DNA of 64,000 nt from the NCBI RefSeq assembly GCF_030247195.1, contig NC_080672.1, forward strand, positions 250,843,556 to 250,907,555, written 5' to 3'. The first letter of the stretch is position 1; the number at the start of each line of letters is the position of its first letter. A program made the translations under genes and the position numbers. The notes beneath the pieces are model-generated. The model did not search any database. It was not told the DNA's origin and saw only the letters and a program-made list of their open reading frames with translations. Below, piece by piece: positions 25,502 through 35,102 of the stretch. Source of the stretch: Topomyia yanbarensis. Its lineage: Eukaryota > Arthropoda > Insecta > Diptera > Culicidae.

Positions 25502-26501
25502 TAGGGACGTTTCGATAATAAAATACATCGATACTTAGAATCGATACTGGTATCGAATGCAAGTACTGATACTTTCGATATAATCGTAGTCGTAGTATCG
25601 ATACTTGAAAGTATCGCCATTCGATTCCGCACTTTTACCACAGACTAACAGACATAACACTATGAGGGAATTCCCATAAAAACATCGATCCGGCAATTTT
25701 CCCAGAACACTAGCTCCACCTTTTATGCACAGTCCCAAACACTCATTTGCTGATGGGTTACCCCTCAGGTTTGGGAACAATTTTTCACTAGTGGTCTATC
25801 CCCCATCTGCTTGTTCATAGGTCAGTGGCGCCATAATTTCAAATGTGGGCACAGTCTCTACTACAAATATATTTAAAATGAGCGTTAAAGCGGGCGAAGC
25901 ATTGTTTTCGAGTGTTATGTCTGTTAGTCTGTGCTTTTACAGTAGCTGAATTCCCTGAATTAGGTAATCTGCAAACCGTTGTTTGGAAATTCAGTAGTGG
26001 GTTTTGTCAGTTAACGTTTTGCTCTGCTCCTGGGAACAGAAAAACCCATTCGACAAATATATTTTATTGATCTGATTCGTTTGATGTTGGATCCAGTCGA
26101 CGATTATGTCAGACGTCGAATGTCAGAAAAGATAAACAATAAATAATTTGGCTGATCAGAAAGTCTCATGGACTGTCAAATAATGGGCAATGTTCGGAAT
26201 CGATGTTTTCATCAAATGCGATTGGTGCTCCAGTTATTGTAGCAACTCAAATGTAACAACCGATTCCGCGATGGTTTAGCCTGAATAGGTTATCACATTC
26301 CACTAGGAAATAATTCCAAAATCGTTCATAATTCCGAATCGAATACTTCCAACTACTGGTTCATTCGATTCTTTTCGATATCGTGAAGATTGTATCGATA
26401 TCAGTAAAGTATCGTGATTAAAGTATCGATACCAAAAAATCGAGCATCGGAAACAGAAGTATCGATTCCGTACTAGTATCGAAAATATCGCAACGTCCCT
26501 A
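25502..26501. mobile_element. hAT-like non-autonomous element, exactly 1,000 bp, perfect 8-bp TSD
   Basis: CATATGAG is duplicated exactly at 25494-25501 and 26502-26509. Ends read TAGGGACGTTTCGATA and, inverted, TAGGGACGTTGCGATA. Eight-base duplications with TA/CAGGG-type ends are characteristic of hAT elements. Both subterminal regions are dense in TATCGATACT-like words (25520-25620 and 26370-26490). No transposase frame. A second element is nested inside at 25639-25933. Confidence 0.85.
25639..25933. mobile_element. 295-bp element nested in the hAT-like element
   Basis: Ends are perfect inverted repeats beginning CACAGACTAACAGACATAAC. CTTTTAC is present at 25632-25638 and at 25934-25940, giving a 7-bp (possibly 8-bp) target duplication. 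No coding capacity. Must be younger than its host element. Confidence 0.75.
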
Positions 26502-26610
26502 CATATGAGCAACATCGTCTCCGGGCGATGCAATAAGCGCTATCGATTTTCGGCAACGTTGGCATTCGCACACACTCGCACCTAAGTGACTAAACCATAT
26601 ATGGTTAGTT

Positions 26611-26650
26611 TATAAATAGAGGTGACGCGTACCCGTTTGAATCAGTTTTT
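26611..26650 (+). promoter_or_regulatory. Candidate core promoter, copy 2 (TATAAATAG + TCAGTT)
   Basis: TATAAATAG at 26611-26619 and TCAGTT at 26642-26647 have the same 33-bp spacing as copy 1. The shared surroundings (GTTTGAATCAGTT..GTTC.TAT, then TTTTCGGCA.CG.TGGC further down) show that the two are a tandem duplication about 159 bp apart once the hAT insertion is removed. The sequence GGGTAAG at 26666-26672 could be a 5' splice site, but no downstream exon is evident. Confidence 0.4.
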
Positions 26651-26739
26651 GTTCTTATGTCGAACGGGTAAGATCATGGCTGCAGCGTCTAGGCACTACA
26701 CTAAGCGGTAGACGCTATGCATTTTCGGCAGCGGTGGCC

Positions 26740-27675
26740 GTGTGCGGATTTTTCGGATTATATATATATATGTATTCCAAACATATGCAATAATTTTTTC
26801 TCGATGTTTGGCTCAGCACCACATATATTGCTTCTTAAGGTAAATTCAGTTTTCTGATACCTAATGCATTGATTGACGAACGTAGATATTTTATTCGTTT
26901 GTCCGTCTATTTTAAAGGCCATTTTCGTTCGTTTCACCATTGTTTTGATTGGATTTCCGAGATTTCTCGCTCTTTCACGTTTGTCTAAGCTAAGCAATAT
27001 AATATTCGAAAAGTTATGAGTTATAAGAAATGGCTCACAATGATAGGTGGATTAGAAGCGTTTTTTTTCATTTTTTATATCCAGATACTAAAACCTAACT
27101 TTACTGGAAGCTGCACTGATAATGATGATAGCTTGCTTAGTGAATGAATTTATGAATTAGGAAGTATTCTTATGCCATCTGTGATAAAAATTTTGCGAAT
27201 GCAAGATCCTAGGAGGGCTTCCCAAGGTGAAACAAAATCCTATTACATCACATAGTTCCATATGCTTAAATTCCGAGTGTTGTATAGGTGACCTTCGAAT
27301 ATTCTACTTTTCATGCGAATTAAAAATTACTATCCAACTCTATTATGTGGCATAATCGTTACACTTAACACTTTACCACCGATAGTACACATTTGGACTG
27401 ATAGTATGAAAGGATGTGAACACCTACAATAGAATTTCGAATAAAGCATGTCATTAAAACACATTTAGTAAACATTTACAGGTAGCGCATTGACGATTGA
27501 CGGAATGCAACTGTCGCGTTACATGTTGCCAAAAATTGCATATATGGCAGTAGTGAGTCAATGTATATCGACTTGAAAGTTTATGGTGGTTTTTAAATAA
27601 ATTTTGCTCTGAGCTAAATGTTTGCTACTTTTCACTTTACAACACTTGTTTCTATAACGTCTGAAACTTGCACAA
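26740..27675. other. Unassigned AT-rich stretch
   Basis: A short TATATA run at 26760-26772, then sequence with only short unsupported frames. No paired ends seen. Confidence 0.35.
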
Positions 27676-28014
27676 CTATATTGAACATCGAATTGAATCA
27701 CAATTTCCAACTTTACATATTTCTATCACGATGGGATTAATATCATTCATGTGAACTTCAGTACCAATTATGAATTGTTTGAATTTAATTCTCCATTCGG
27801 TTGTTGTCGACTTGCGAATAACTGGATCACTAACGACATCGTTAAACTTGAGCACTCGAAAGTTTTCTCTGTTAAACACCAGAACGACCAGATCTTTACA
27901 CCTCAAGTTATCACTTTCGACTGATGCAGCAATCCAGATCAAATTCTGCTCGTAAGCGGTTTTGGCACCTTGCTGAGTCTTAATCAAAACCCGCTTAAAA
28001 AACCAAAACAACAT
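27676..28014 (-). CDS. Unrecognised 112-codon open frame
   Basis: ATG to stop, with a hydrophobic first eight residues (LFWFFKRV), then a mixed globular-like composition with no transmembrane segment, cysteine pattern or motif I recognise. It lies about 190 bp from a piggyBac-like insertion and on the same strand as the open frame at 29901-30251, so both could be remnants of one decayed gene, though the sequence between does not read as coding. No promoter or polyadenylation evidence. Could be chance. Confidence 0.2.
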   Translation of the reverse strand: MLFWFFKRVLIKTQQGAKTAYEQNLIWIAASVESDNLRCKDLVVLVFNRENFRVLKFNDVVSDPVIRKSTTTEWRIKFKQFIIGTEVHMNDINPIVIEICKVGNCDSIRCSI

Positions 28015-28871
28015 ATTTGGAAGAACGGTAATTATTGCCTACAGATTTTGGATTAAGATGCCTCACTTTCAGCCGTGAAACCGTATCGTAATCATGTTGT
28101 TATTCGAAATTATAACGTTTGGTGGCGTTTCGTATGCAGCGGTAAATTAACTTCGTTTGAGTATTATTTAGTTAGAGTTGTAACGCGAGCGACAGGTCTG
28201 CTATTAACCCTCAAAAAGGCAACCGGGTCTCAGAGGCCCAGCACGTTACAATTTTTTAGTTACAAAAAAATGTGTAGGCAGTATAAGCTTGGGCATGGAA
28301 ATTTTTATAAGTAGCTTTGAAATCTATAACAAAAATAAAGAATTGTGAAATTTTCATCTATGGAGTAATGCGCAGAAATGTTTGAATTTTTCACATGCAC
28401 AAAAAGGCAAGCCGGGCCCGGCAGGCCTGGTGTGCATGCAATATTTATTAGGAATACCACGGGTTTTATACATTAATATTTAACTGAAAAAAACATTTTG
28501 ATGAGTTAATCTTCATATTAGCAGAAATTTTTTTTATGTTTTGATTGATTATATCTTTTTACCTTTTCTTATAAGAAAAAAATCTTGAAAGTTTGAGCGA
28601 ATTCTATACATTTCTTGTAAAAATAGCATACAATAATCACGTGTGTCATATTTTTTGGGTAAATACTTTTATTTCACCCACTGTGGTCTACTTGACAATT
28701 ATTTGCATACAACATAACCCAACTCTGTCGTTATTGTCTATTTTTGTTGTCTATTCTTTGTGTTATAGTTGTCGTAATTATTCAAATTGTAGGATCTAAA
28801 AGCAACAAAAAAATGAAATTGCTATAAGACGATATGTCCATGTTTTCAATCGTCTCAAAGAATCTGAAATA

Positions 28872-29110
28872 ATGGAAGAAATTCGAGCAAATTCAACAGC
28901 AGACGATTCCGAAACTGATTTGCAAAGCGAGGAAGAAGATGTGAATGATATTGCTTCCGACGACTCGGAAGAAAAATCTGAATATGTACTCCGGTTATAC
29001 ATCAGAAGAAATTAATAGCAACCCAGAAGCATTTATTGGCCGTGTTCAAACGAAATGGAGCTCAGAACCAATTGACAGTCGACGTGATCTTCCGAGTACT
29101 CAACTTTTGG
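28872..29110 (+). pseudogene. piggyBac transposase N-terminal remnant
   Basis: From ATG 28872 the frame encodes MEEIRANST followed by a strongly acidic Asp/Glu/Ser-rich region (SEEEDVNDIASDDSEE), typical of piggyBac transposase N-termini. A frameshift near 28985-29000 leads to a second frame with FIGRVQTKW, SEPIDSRRDLPS and similar residues, matching the usual 'KW...P...R' entry to the conserved domain. The catalytic DDD core is absent because an interspersed repeat takes over at about 29150. Orientation agrees with the element's ends. Pseudogene. Confidence 0.55.
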
Positions 29111-29149
29111 AAAAAAAATTGATCTTTTTGCATCCATCGCCTTATACGC

Positions 29150-29825
29150 TGAAATCGGGATTTGCTTATTGTTCGTACTCATCATCCTGTAATTCCGGAA
29201 CCGGAAGTCGGATCAATTAGAAATTCAACAGAAGCCAATGAGAATGCTGTACCTTTCATTTGAAACCAAGTTTGTAAAAATCGGTAAAGAATTCGCTGAG
29301 AAATAGGTATGACATTATCTTAGGAACTTGGTAAGTTCACCCGGGGCATCAAGAACCGCCATGGCTGGTCAATGTGGTCGAAGTGCCTTCGGTGGGTCAT
29401 TAATGATCTAGACATGCAAAGCCAAGTAATGTTGCACATATTTTAATATATATTGCATCATTTGGACATAATGGTGGTATCAGTTTCTATGGAAATTTGC
29501 TGTGTGATTGTACTCTTTAACACGTAACTCCAGAACCGAAAGTCGGATCAATAATAAAATTAATAGCAATCAATGGGAAGGCTGTACCTTTCATTTGAGA
29601 CTACATTTGTACCGATCGGTCCAGCCACCTTTGAGAAAAATCGGTGAGATTGTTTGCCACATATATACTTCCATACATACATACACACATACACACACAT
29701 ACAGATATTTTACGATCTCGACGAACTGAGTCGAATGGTATAAGAGATTTGGCCCTACGGCTCTCGGTTAAAAAGTCGAAATTTCGACCGATTGCATAAC
29801 CTTTCTATATGAGAACGGCAAAAAG
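29150..29825 (+). repeat. High-copy 'AGAAAGGC' repeat inside the piggyBac-like element
   Basis: Full block order is visible: CTGTAATTCCGGAACCGGAAG (29190s), ACCTTTCATTTGAAACC, AAAATCGGTAAAGAATTC, a second unit near 29520-29645, a short CATA/CACA tract at 29670-29705, GATCTCGACGAACTGAGTCG and the terminal CCTTTCTATATGAGAACGGC. Same orientation as the host element. Confidence 0.75.
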
Positions 29826-29900
29826 GAGCTTAAATTTAGACGGGCCTGAGAGGCCCGACTTGCCCTTTAATGTTAGGATTTTAGCTTGCCTTCACAAGGG

Positions 29901-30251
29901 TTAAAATGTGCGAATTTCAACCGAAACAGAGCCAATGCAAACACTTTTATTAGCCGGTACCATTCCGGATCGGAAAGGCAACAACGCAACGGTTTGTTGG
30001 CTCTTACATTTGAAATAGCGACGCGATGCCTCCTCGTCCTTGTGGAGCATGTGGCTCAGTGTTTGAGCCAAATGGATAAACTGAGACGAAACATGTTCTA
30101 ACTGACCAACATAATTTGATTTATGCGCGGAAGGAGCGTACCGAAACGTGTTTTCTGTCTTCAGTCCATTTTGCCTTCGGATGCATTTTTTTAACGATTC
30201 CGTCCTAAAATTTAAACAAGTTTTTATACGATGTGAATGATTAGGATTCAA
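29901..30251 (-). CDS. Unrecognised 116-codon open frame ending at a piggyBac target site
   Basis: ATG at 30251, stop TAA at 29903-29901. The stop codon overlaps the TTAA duplicated by the piggyBac-like insertion; on the far side of the insertion the pre-insertion sequence would read TTTTAATAG, so the stop was there before. The peptide is basic, with GQLEHVSSQFIHLAQTL (possible helix) and several cysteines (KTCLNF, KKCIRR, FKCKS, SVCIGS). I recognise no family. It may be a host gene fragment, a pseudogene or chance. Confidence 0.25.
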   Translation of the reverse strand: MNPNHSHRIKTCLNFRTESLKKCIRRQNGLKTENTFRYAPSAHKSNYVGQLEHVSSQFIHLAQTLSHMLHKDEEASRRYFKCKSQQTVALLPFRSGMVPANKSVCIGSVSVEIRTF

Positions 30252-30647
30252 TTATTGGATAAAAGCACCACGGTATTTTGTATGCTCTTTACAACATACC
30301 GTCGAATGCGAAGATTGGAAGGGTTGGGTTGTTGTTTTCCGTTTCAGAGCATGTTCGTCAAAATTTATTGATTGAAATCATATGTTCGTTGATTCATTCT
30401 AGATATGGAACGGTTTATTGATTTATATGGTGCTTTAATTCTTCCATGACATGAAAACATGACAACTGGATGAATTATTTGGTTGATCGATTCAGCTGCA
30501 CATGGAAACAAGCAAAACGCGGTATGGCTTATAATCTGTAGTCTGGAACTAATGTAGTGCATTAATTCTGTATATTTTGCAACACATCTGAATTCAACTG
30601 TTAGTATGCTACCTATAATCAAAAAAATTGCAATGTTATTCTGGTTA
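30252..30647. other. Unassigned stretch
   Basis: Nothing recognised; short frames only. Confidence 0.35.
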
Positions 30648-31005
30648 GATTTTTGCCTTTCTCGTATAAAGAAAGGCTATGCAATCACTCCAAAAATCGA
30701 TTTTCCATCCCATTTGATGTGTGTCATTGTATGTGTGTATGTATGTGTTTGTCAAATAATGGCACTCTATTTTCTCAGAGATTGCTGAACCGATTTGCAC
30801 AAAATTAGCTTCAAATGAACGGTATAACGCTCCCATAAGACGCTATTGAATTTTTAATTGATCGGACTTCCGGTTCCGGAGACAGATTGAAGAGTGTGGT
30901 CACACAGCAAATTCCCATAGAAACTGGTAACCCTATGATATCCGAATGATGTTTTACATATTCAAATATGTTCAACATTACTTGGATTTGAGGGTCTAGA
31001 TCACT
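30648..31005 (-). repeat. High-copy 'AGAAAGGC' repeat, inverted copy
   Basis: Starts with TTTTGCCTTTCTCGTATAAA, then GCTATGCAATCACTCC, a short GTGTGTATGTATG tract, TCAGAGATTGCTGAACCGAT, TTCAAATGAACGGTATAACG and GGACTTCCGGTTCCGG, which are the family blocks in reverse. The GATCTCGACGAACTG block is deleted. Confidence 0.75.
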
Positions 31006-31020
31006 ACCCAGTCAAAAAGG

Positions 31021-31200
31021 GCAAGTTGCTGGCAAACAGGGGGCTATTTGCCATCTCGGATGCGCTAATTGCCCTTCAATTTGCCAGCAAATTGCTGGCA
31101 ATTAGGGGGCTATTTCAAATGCAACATTTGGGCGATTTGCCACCGTCATTTTTTAGCCGCTCTACCCGCCCTTAAATCGCCCCCAAATCGCCCAGGGAAC
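31021..31200. repeat. Local repeat of TTGCTGGCAA...GGGGGCTATTT
   Basis: The words TTGCTGGCAA and GGGGGCTATTT occur together at about 31025-31050 and again at 31087-31113. Further on are GGGCGATTTGCC and CCCAAATCGCCC, a partial inversion of the same wording. Probably the end of an unclassified element. Confidence 0.45.
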
Positions 31201-31240
31201 GCGCCATTTAATTACATAATATTACTTATTTTCGGATTCA

Positions 31241-31312
31241 TTAGGCCATTACAAATCTTTTTTAAAAATTATGTCCAAGTACAAATTTTTTCTGAAGGGG
31301 GGGGGGGGCAAA
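31241..31312 (+). repeat. Transposon end with poly-G, partner of 35033-35102
   Basis: TAGGCCATTACAAATCTTTT followed by TTAAAAATTATGT and, after a short AT block, a run of about 12 G. The same sequence occurs inverted at 35033-35102. The two could be ends of one element opened up by the LINE fragments between them, or two separate copies. Confidence 0.55.
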
Positions 31313-32119
31313 CAAAAAATAAATATTTATTTTAATAAACACATTTTTTTTTCTTTTTGCATTTTCTTTCGATTGTTCTCGTGGACGTTTCCGCAGGGTG
31401 ATTTCGTATAGCGGGGTTGAGCTATTTGTTTTACTAGAAAAATTCAAGCAAATATTACTGAATCAATCAAAAGTTCACATAGGAAAGGGATGCTAAAGTT
31501 TTCGTTTTAAATAATTTTCCCAACAGTGCAATTTTTAAATTCCCAATAAAAGCTTGAAAGTTCTCTAAGAACTTAATGTAAACATTTAAGAGTACTTTAA
31601 GGTATTAACTTTTGGTTGTTTGAATAGTTTTCGTTCCGTTGTGGCGGCACATGGACCGACTGTACACACAAGGCATGAAAATCGGTCAAAGGTGAACCTG
31701 CTTGATAACAATGTACAGAAACAGGATTGCAACATTTCACTTATAGACTTTTGGAAAACATTCTGGAATGAATCCAAAGGTAAAGTGTGCGTCAATGGAA
31801 TTATTCATCTCAGATATGGTTTTCTCTGATATATTTTTCTATTGCGTATTTCGTATACAGTAGCCTGGCGAACGTACATCCTGTACATACTATACTTTTT
31901 CGAACTCTAGTGGAAACATCAGCTTTGGTTTATCGCTTGTGCTTGAAGACTTGTAGATTTGTTTGTTTGGTACATGATAGTAATTCGGCTCGGTTCCGTG
32001 TACATCTTCGAAATCTTTGGATTTTTCTCCATCTTGTTGCGCAGTAGGTAGCCACATCAGATAAATTCATTTGATAGTCGTACGGATTTATGAAATGTAT
32101 AGCAATCATCAGTTCATTT
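31313..32119. other. Unassigned stretch
   Basis: Contains an open stretch at 31620-31790 followed by AAAGGTAAAGTG, which could mimic an exon with a 5' splice site, but the peptide shows no recognised family. Otherwise nothing seen. Confidence 0.3.
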
Positions 32120-32245
32120 TTTGCCTTTTTCATATAAGGAAGACTGTGCAATCACTCTGAAATTCGACTTTTTAAGCTACACCCGGAGTGTCGAGTGTCA
32201 TATACCACTAGATTCAGTTCGTCGATATCTGAAAATGTCTGTATG
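32120..32245 (-). repeat. Terminal fragment of the 'AGAAAGGC' repeat, inverted
   Basis: Has the TTTTTGCCTTTTTCATATAA end, the TCGACTTTTTAAGC block and ATTCAGTTCGTCGATATCTG, then stops. Only the 3' third of the family is present. Confidence 0.65.
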
Positions 32246-32449
32246 TTTTATAGTATGGTTAAATAGCTTCAAAAGTGCATTGGCTCTAGGTGGGATTCTC
32301 TTTTGTGCGTAACCGCTACTAATAGTCCTTACTTCTCTTCCTTCCTTTTGTTCCACGAGACTGCATCGAAGTGTTATATCGTGGGGAGGCTGATTCAGTC
32401 TTAAGACAAAATGATACATTAGAGCGGTTTAGCTCCGAACACATATTCG

Positions 32450-32680
32450 GTCAATCGCAGCGGTGAATTTCCTTTAGCCACTTGGCTCCCGTTTCTGTGA
32501 ACCATTTAGTTCTTGTTTTCGCGAGCCATCTCAATTCCTCGTCGGAAGTTCTCCCGATACCGATGCCTGTTGCGTGAGTCATTTAGCTCCCAGTTTTGTC
32601 GCAATCTTCTCGCATAGTCCATAAATCCTACTCAAAGGGTTCTTGCAGCTCGCTTCCCTCGAGCTTTCTGATTTCTTTTC
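32450..32680 (-). repeat. Probable R1-type 3' UTR fragment
   Basis: GGAAGTTCTCCCGATACCGAT here is nearly identical to part of 18935-18957, which lies downstream of the R1 fossil's coding region on the minus strand. Repeated words such as TTGGCTCCC and TTTAGCTCC occur. It sits just beyond the 3' end of the ORF1-only element. Confidence 0.4.
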
Positions 32681-32685
32681 AATTT

Positions 32686-33756
32686 TAAATATATTTGACA
32701 CGGCTCAATGCGTTAGCACAACTGAGCCGTGGAGCGCACCTTGGGGGTCATTTGGTCCGTCTTCTCTCGCGTTTTCGTTTACGTCCATGTCATCATCGGT
32801 ACTGCATTCATCTTGCTCATCGTCGGATGTTCTTATTTGTTGTTTGTGCTTACGGGTCGCTATTGTAAATCCTTCTTCATCGGTATTAGTTTCCTTATTG
32901 GTGGTGTTGGTTTGGAAACATTTGCTGTAATCGTTATTACTTCGATGTTGGTAATGGCAGTTGGTTTAGTGGTACTGGGGCCGATCGTTGTTGAGCTGGT
33001 GCTTGTGAATGCCCGGTCTGCAGTCGTTGGTTTACCAACTGGTTGTGGTTTAACATACGATGATTGTATAACGGCTTTGGTCGTATCAGGTGGAATTTCT
33101 TTAGCATTCTCTGCGCAAGGTTTCCCGTGGTGTAGCGGATGATCACAATATTGACAGGTAGGAATCTGTCCTGGGTGCGTGACTAGTATTCGTTGAGAAT
33201 ATTCAACACCATGAGGTGATTTGCATGTGAAATTCAAGTAAGAGGGAATATGTTTTGATGGACGCATTCTCACCACACGAACGCCATTGCGTAGTCTTGG
33301 GAAGAAGTTCCTCCAAGTATCTTCCTTAATACTATTCACCTCTCCGTATTTTGACAGGATTTGTTTGATAGCGAAGGAACTAGTACGTGGTGCCAGGTCA
33401 TGTATCTTTATTTCAATGCTGTCAACATCTATATACGTTGGGATACTGTATAAAATGTCATTACATTCGATGACGTGTTTCATGTTGTTCTGGGAAGCGA
33501 ATGATTCTACTTGACTAATGTTTTTTAACATAATCAGTATCGCATGACGTAAATGGTGGAATTGCACCGCATAAAGTACCGAAAGCTACGTTGAACTTCA
33601 AGTTCAGCTTCAAAATTTGCTCCACTTCACGAATTGATGGTCTTACCGGACATTTCGAGTAGTCAACAGCAACACAGTTTGCCCGCACCGTCATATACTT
33701 TTGCTTTGCATTGTCACTCATTGTTTGTTCACGTTTCACACACTAGGTAGAAGGAA
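32686..33756 (-). mobile_element. ORF1-only LINE (half-LINE), copy B
   Basis: On the minus strand an ORF1-type frame is followed directly by the tail CACGGCTCAGTTGTGCTAAC...GAGCCGTG, with no endonuclease or RT between. The same arrangement and tail occur at 58665-60020. TCAATTTT is present at both limits (32678-32685 and about 33757-33764) and may be a target duplication, though it is short and AT-rich. The 5' UTR is almost absent compared with copy A. Confidence 0.6.
32705..33739 (-). pseudogene. LINE ORF1 (gag-like) protein with zinc knuckle, copy B
   Basis: Starts at ATG 33739 (or 33721) with ANCVAVDYSKCPVRPS. A frameshift near 33560 leads to FHHLRHAILIML, then IEIKIHDLAPRT and SKYGEVNSIKEDTWRNFF (an RRM-like module by appearance), VRVVRMRPSKHIPSYL, and a C-X2-C-X4-H-X4-C knuckle (TCQYCDHPLHHGKPC) at about 33158-33114. 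A second frameshift near 32930 restores a Thr/Asp-rich tail with EEGFTIATRKHKQQ and an acidic end; the stop (32705-32707) falls in the 3' tail. About 345 codons in all. Such proteins bind RNA in the LINE ribonucleoprotein. Two frameshifts make this copy inactive. The + strand frames over 32643-33142 are antisense shadows. Confidence 0.75.
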
Positions 33757-33789
33757 TCAATTTTTGCCTTTACAAATAGACCAAGCGTC

Positions 33790-34400
33790 GGGTAAATTTG
33801 ATTACTTGCCCTGCTATAGCAGCGGAGCGATTTCTAGCTTCTGAACTGAGCGAGATGAGAAACCGAAGTGATCTCCGACTTCTTATCCAACCTCGGAGGC
33901 AACTTATACGTAGATCGATAATCGTCGTATTGCACCCGGCGACCGTTTCTCGGTTTCCCATCCCTTGGTATGGTCGCATTACACGCCCTTGTTAGTAGTG
34001 CCGTGAACTCGTTCGCATTTAGGTTTAAGAGGATACTCTCAAATTCAAGTTCTTCGACGGACACGTTCCTGTGAACAATCGCTGTTTTCCATCTTCACTC
34101 GTTTATATATCTCCCACATATTCATATTCATGTGTAGTTCATAGTCCTGTTATCAATGCTGTACCAGATCGCTTGGTGGTCGCTGTGGATATATCCTCGC
34201 ACACTTTTCAGTCCATCTTTCCGGTTACTCCAAGGCTACAAAAATTGACATCGATAATGGATTGCCGGTTCCCCCTGCGGTAAGTGCCGATGATACCATT
34301 ATTTGTAAGATCTATATTTAGCTTTGCTAGAGCATTCTTGATCGCTGATGGCCAGACAAAGTTCTTTTGATTCCAGCGTCTATCTCGAAAATTTCGCATG
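33790..34400 (-). pseudogene. R1-clade endonuclease fragment
   Basis: On the minus strand, 34399-34208 encodes KNALAKLNIDLTNNG, GTYRRGNRQSIIDVNFC, the C-terminal part of an R1-type APE endonuclease (the SIIDV.FC block is diagnostic). After several stops, ANEFTALLTRACNATIPR (about 34020-33970) matches the usual linker between endonuclease and RT. Everything upstream and downstream is missing. It lies immediately 5' of the ORF1-only element but belongs to a different family. Confidence 0.65.
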
Positions 34401-35032
34401 TTTCTGGTTCTTGGAATATTTCAGAATTAATGTCTCTTCGGCTTCTTGGAAAACGACTTATTCGATTTTCACACGCTTAGCCTTAAATGGAAGGTTTGGT
34501 AGCAGATTTTGATCTGATCAAGTTCATAAGAATCGTACATATGGCTGCGGAAATACGGAATGAACACTACGATCCCATATGAAATCTTTAATTGTCAAAA
34601 ACTTTTCGGTAAAGCTCATGTATATTGAATATTGAACCACATATAAATCGCCAGGAGTCTGATTTGAATTCAGATTGTTTCCTTATCGAAATTATTTTCG
34701 AATGCAACGATCGATTATGTCTCTATCGACTGTTGCGTTTAAAATGGAATCGATTCAGACGTCGGTCTGTATTAGCCTTTCCATGAGATTTTCGTTTGAT
34801 AATACACAGATGGGTCCTTCCTTCCGCGACCAGCAAACGTTTCATTTCTCATTTAAACTTCACATTTACCCGAGAATAGTCAAAATGAAAATTATCATGG
34901 GATGGTAATTTCTAAAACTACTATAATAGTTTTCAGTTACGAAAAGCAAAACTCTATGGAAGCTATTGTTGTTCTATAAAACGTGACAATTTGTTGAATT
35001 TTGGTTATTTTAAAAAAATTATTTGCCCCCTG
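34401..35032. other. Unassigned stretch
   Basis: Short unsupported frames only. Confidence 0.35.
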
Positions 35033-35102
35033 ATTTTTTTCAGCGATTTTGAAGGGGGGGGGGGGGTTACATAATTTTTAAAAAAGATTTGCAATGGCCT
35101 TA
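35033..35102 (-). repeat. Transposon end with poly-G, partner of 31241-31312
   Basis: Reads GGGGGGTTACATAATTTTTA then GATTTGCAATGGCCTTA, the inverted equivalent of 31241-31312, with a run of about 13 G at its inner edge. Confidence 0.55.

Larger units (their letters stand above)
28208..29900 (+). mobile_element. piggyBac-like element with transposase remnant (TTAA-flanked)
   Basis: TTAA at 28204-28207 and 29901-29904 flank ends CCCTCAAAAAGGCAA and, inverted, CCCTTGTGAAGGCAA. Subterminal palindromes with a GGGCC-type core occur near both ends: 28224-28246, 28408-28434 and 29842-29866. The interior encodes the beginning of a piggyBac-type transposase (28872-29110) and then breaks into a copy of the AGAAAGGC repeat (29150-29825), which has replaced or interrupted the rest. 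Non-autonomous now; once coding. Confidence 0.75.

Noticed and set aside
32643..33142. 95- and 137-codon + strand frames with hydrophobic, membrane-like peptides
   Set aside because: Antisense shadows of the ORF1 on the minus strand, whose zinc knuckle and block order are recognisable.
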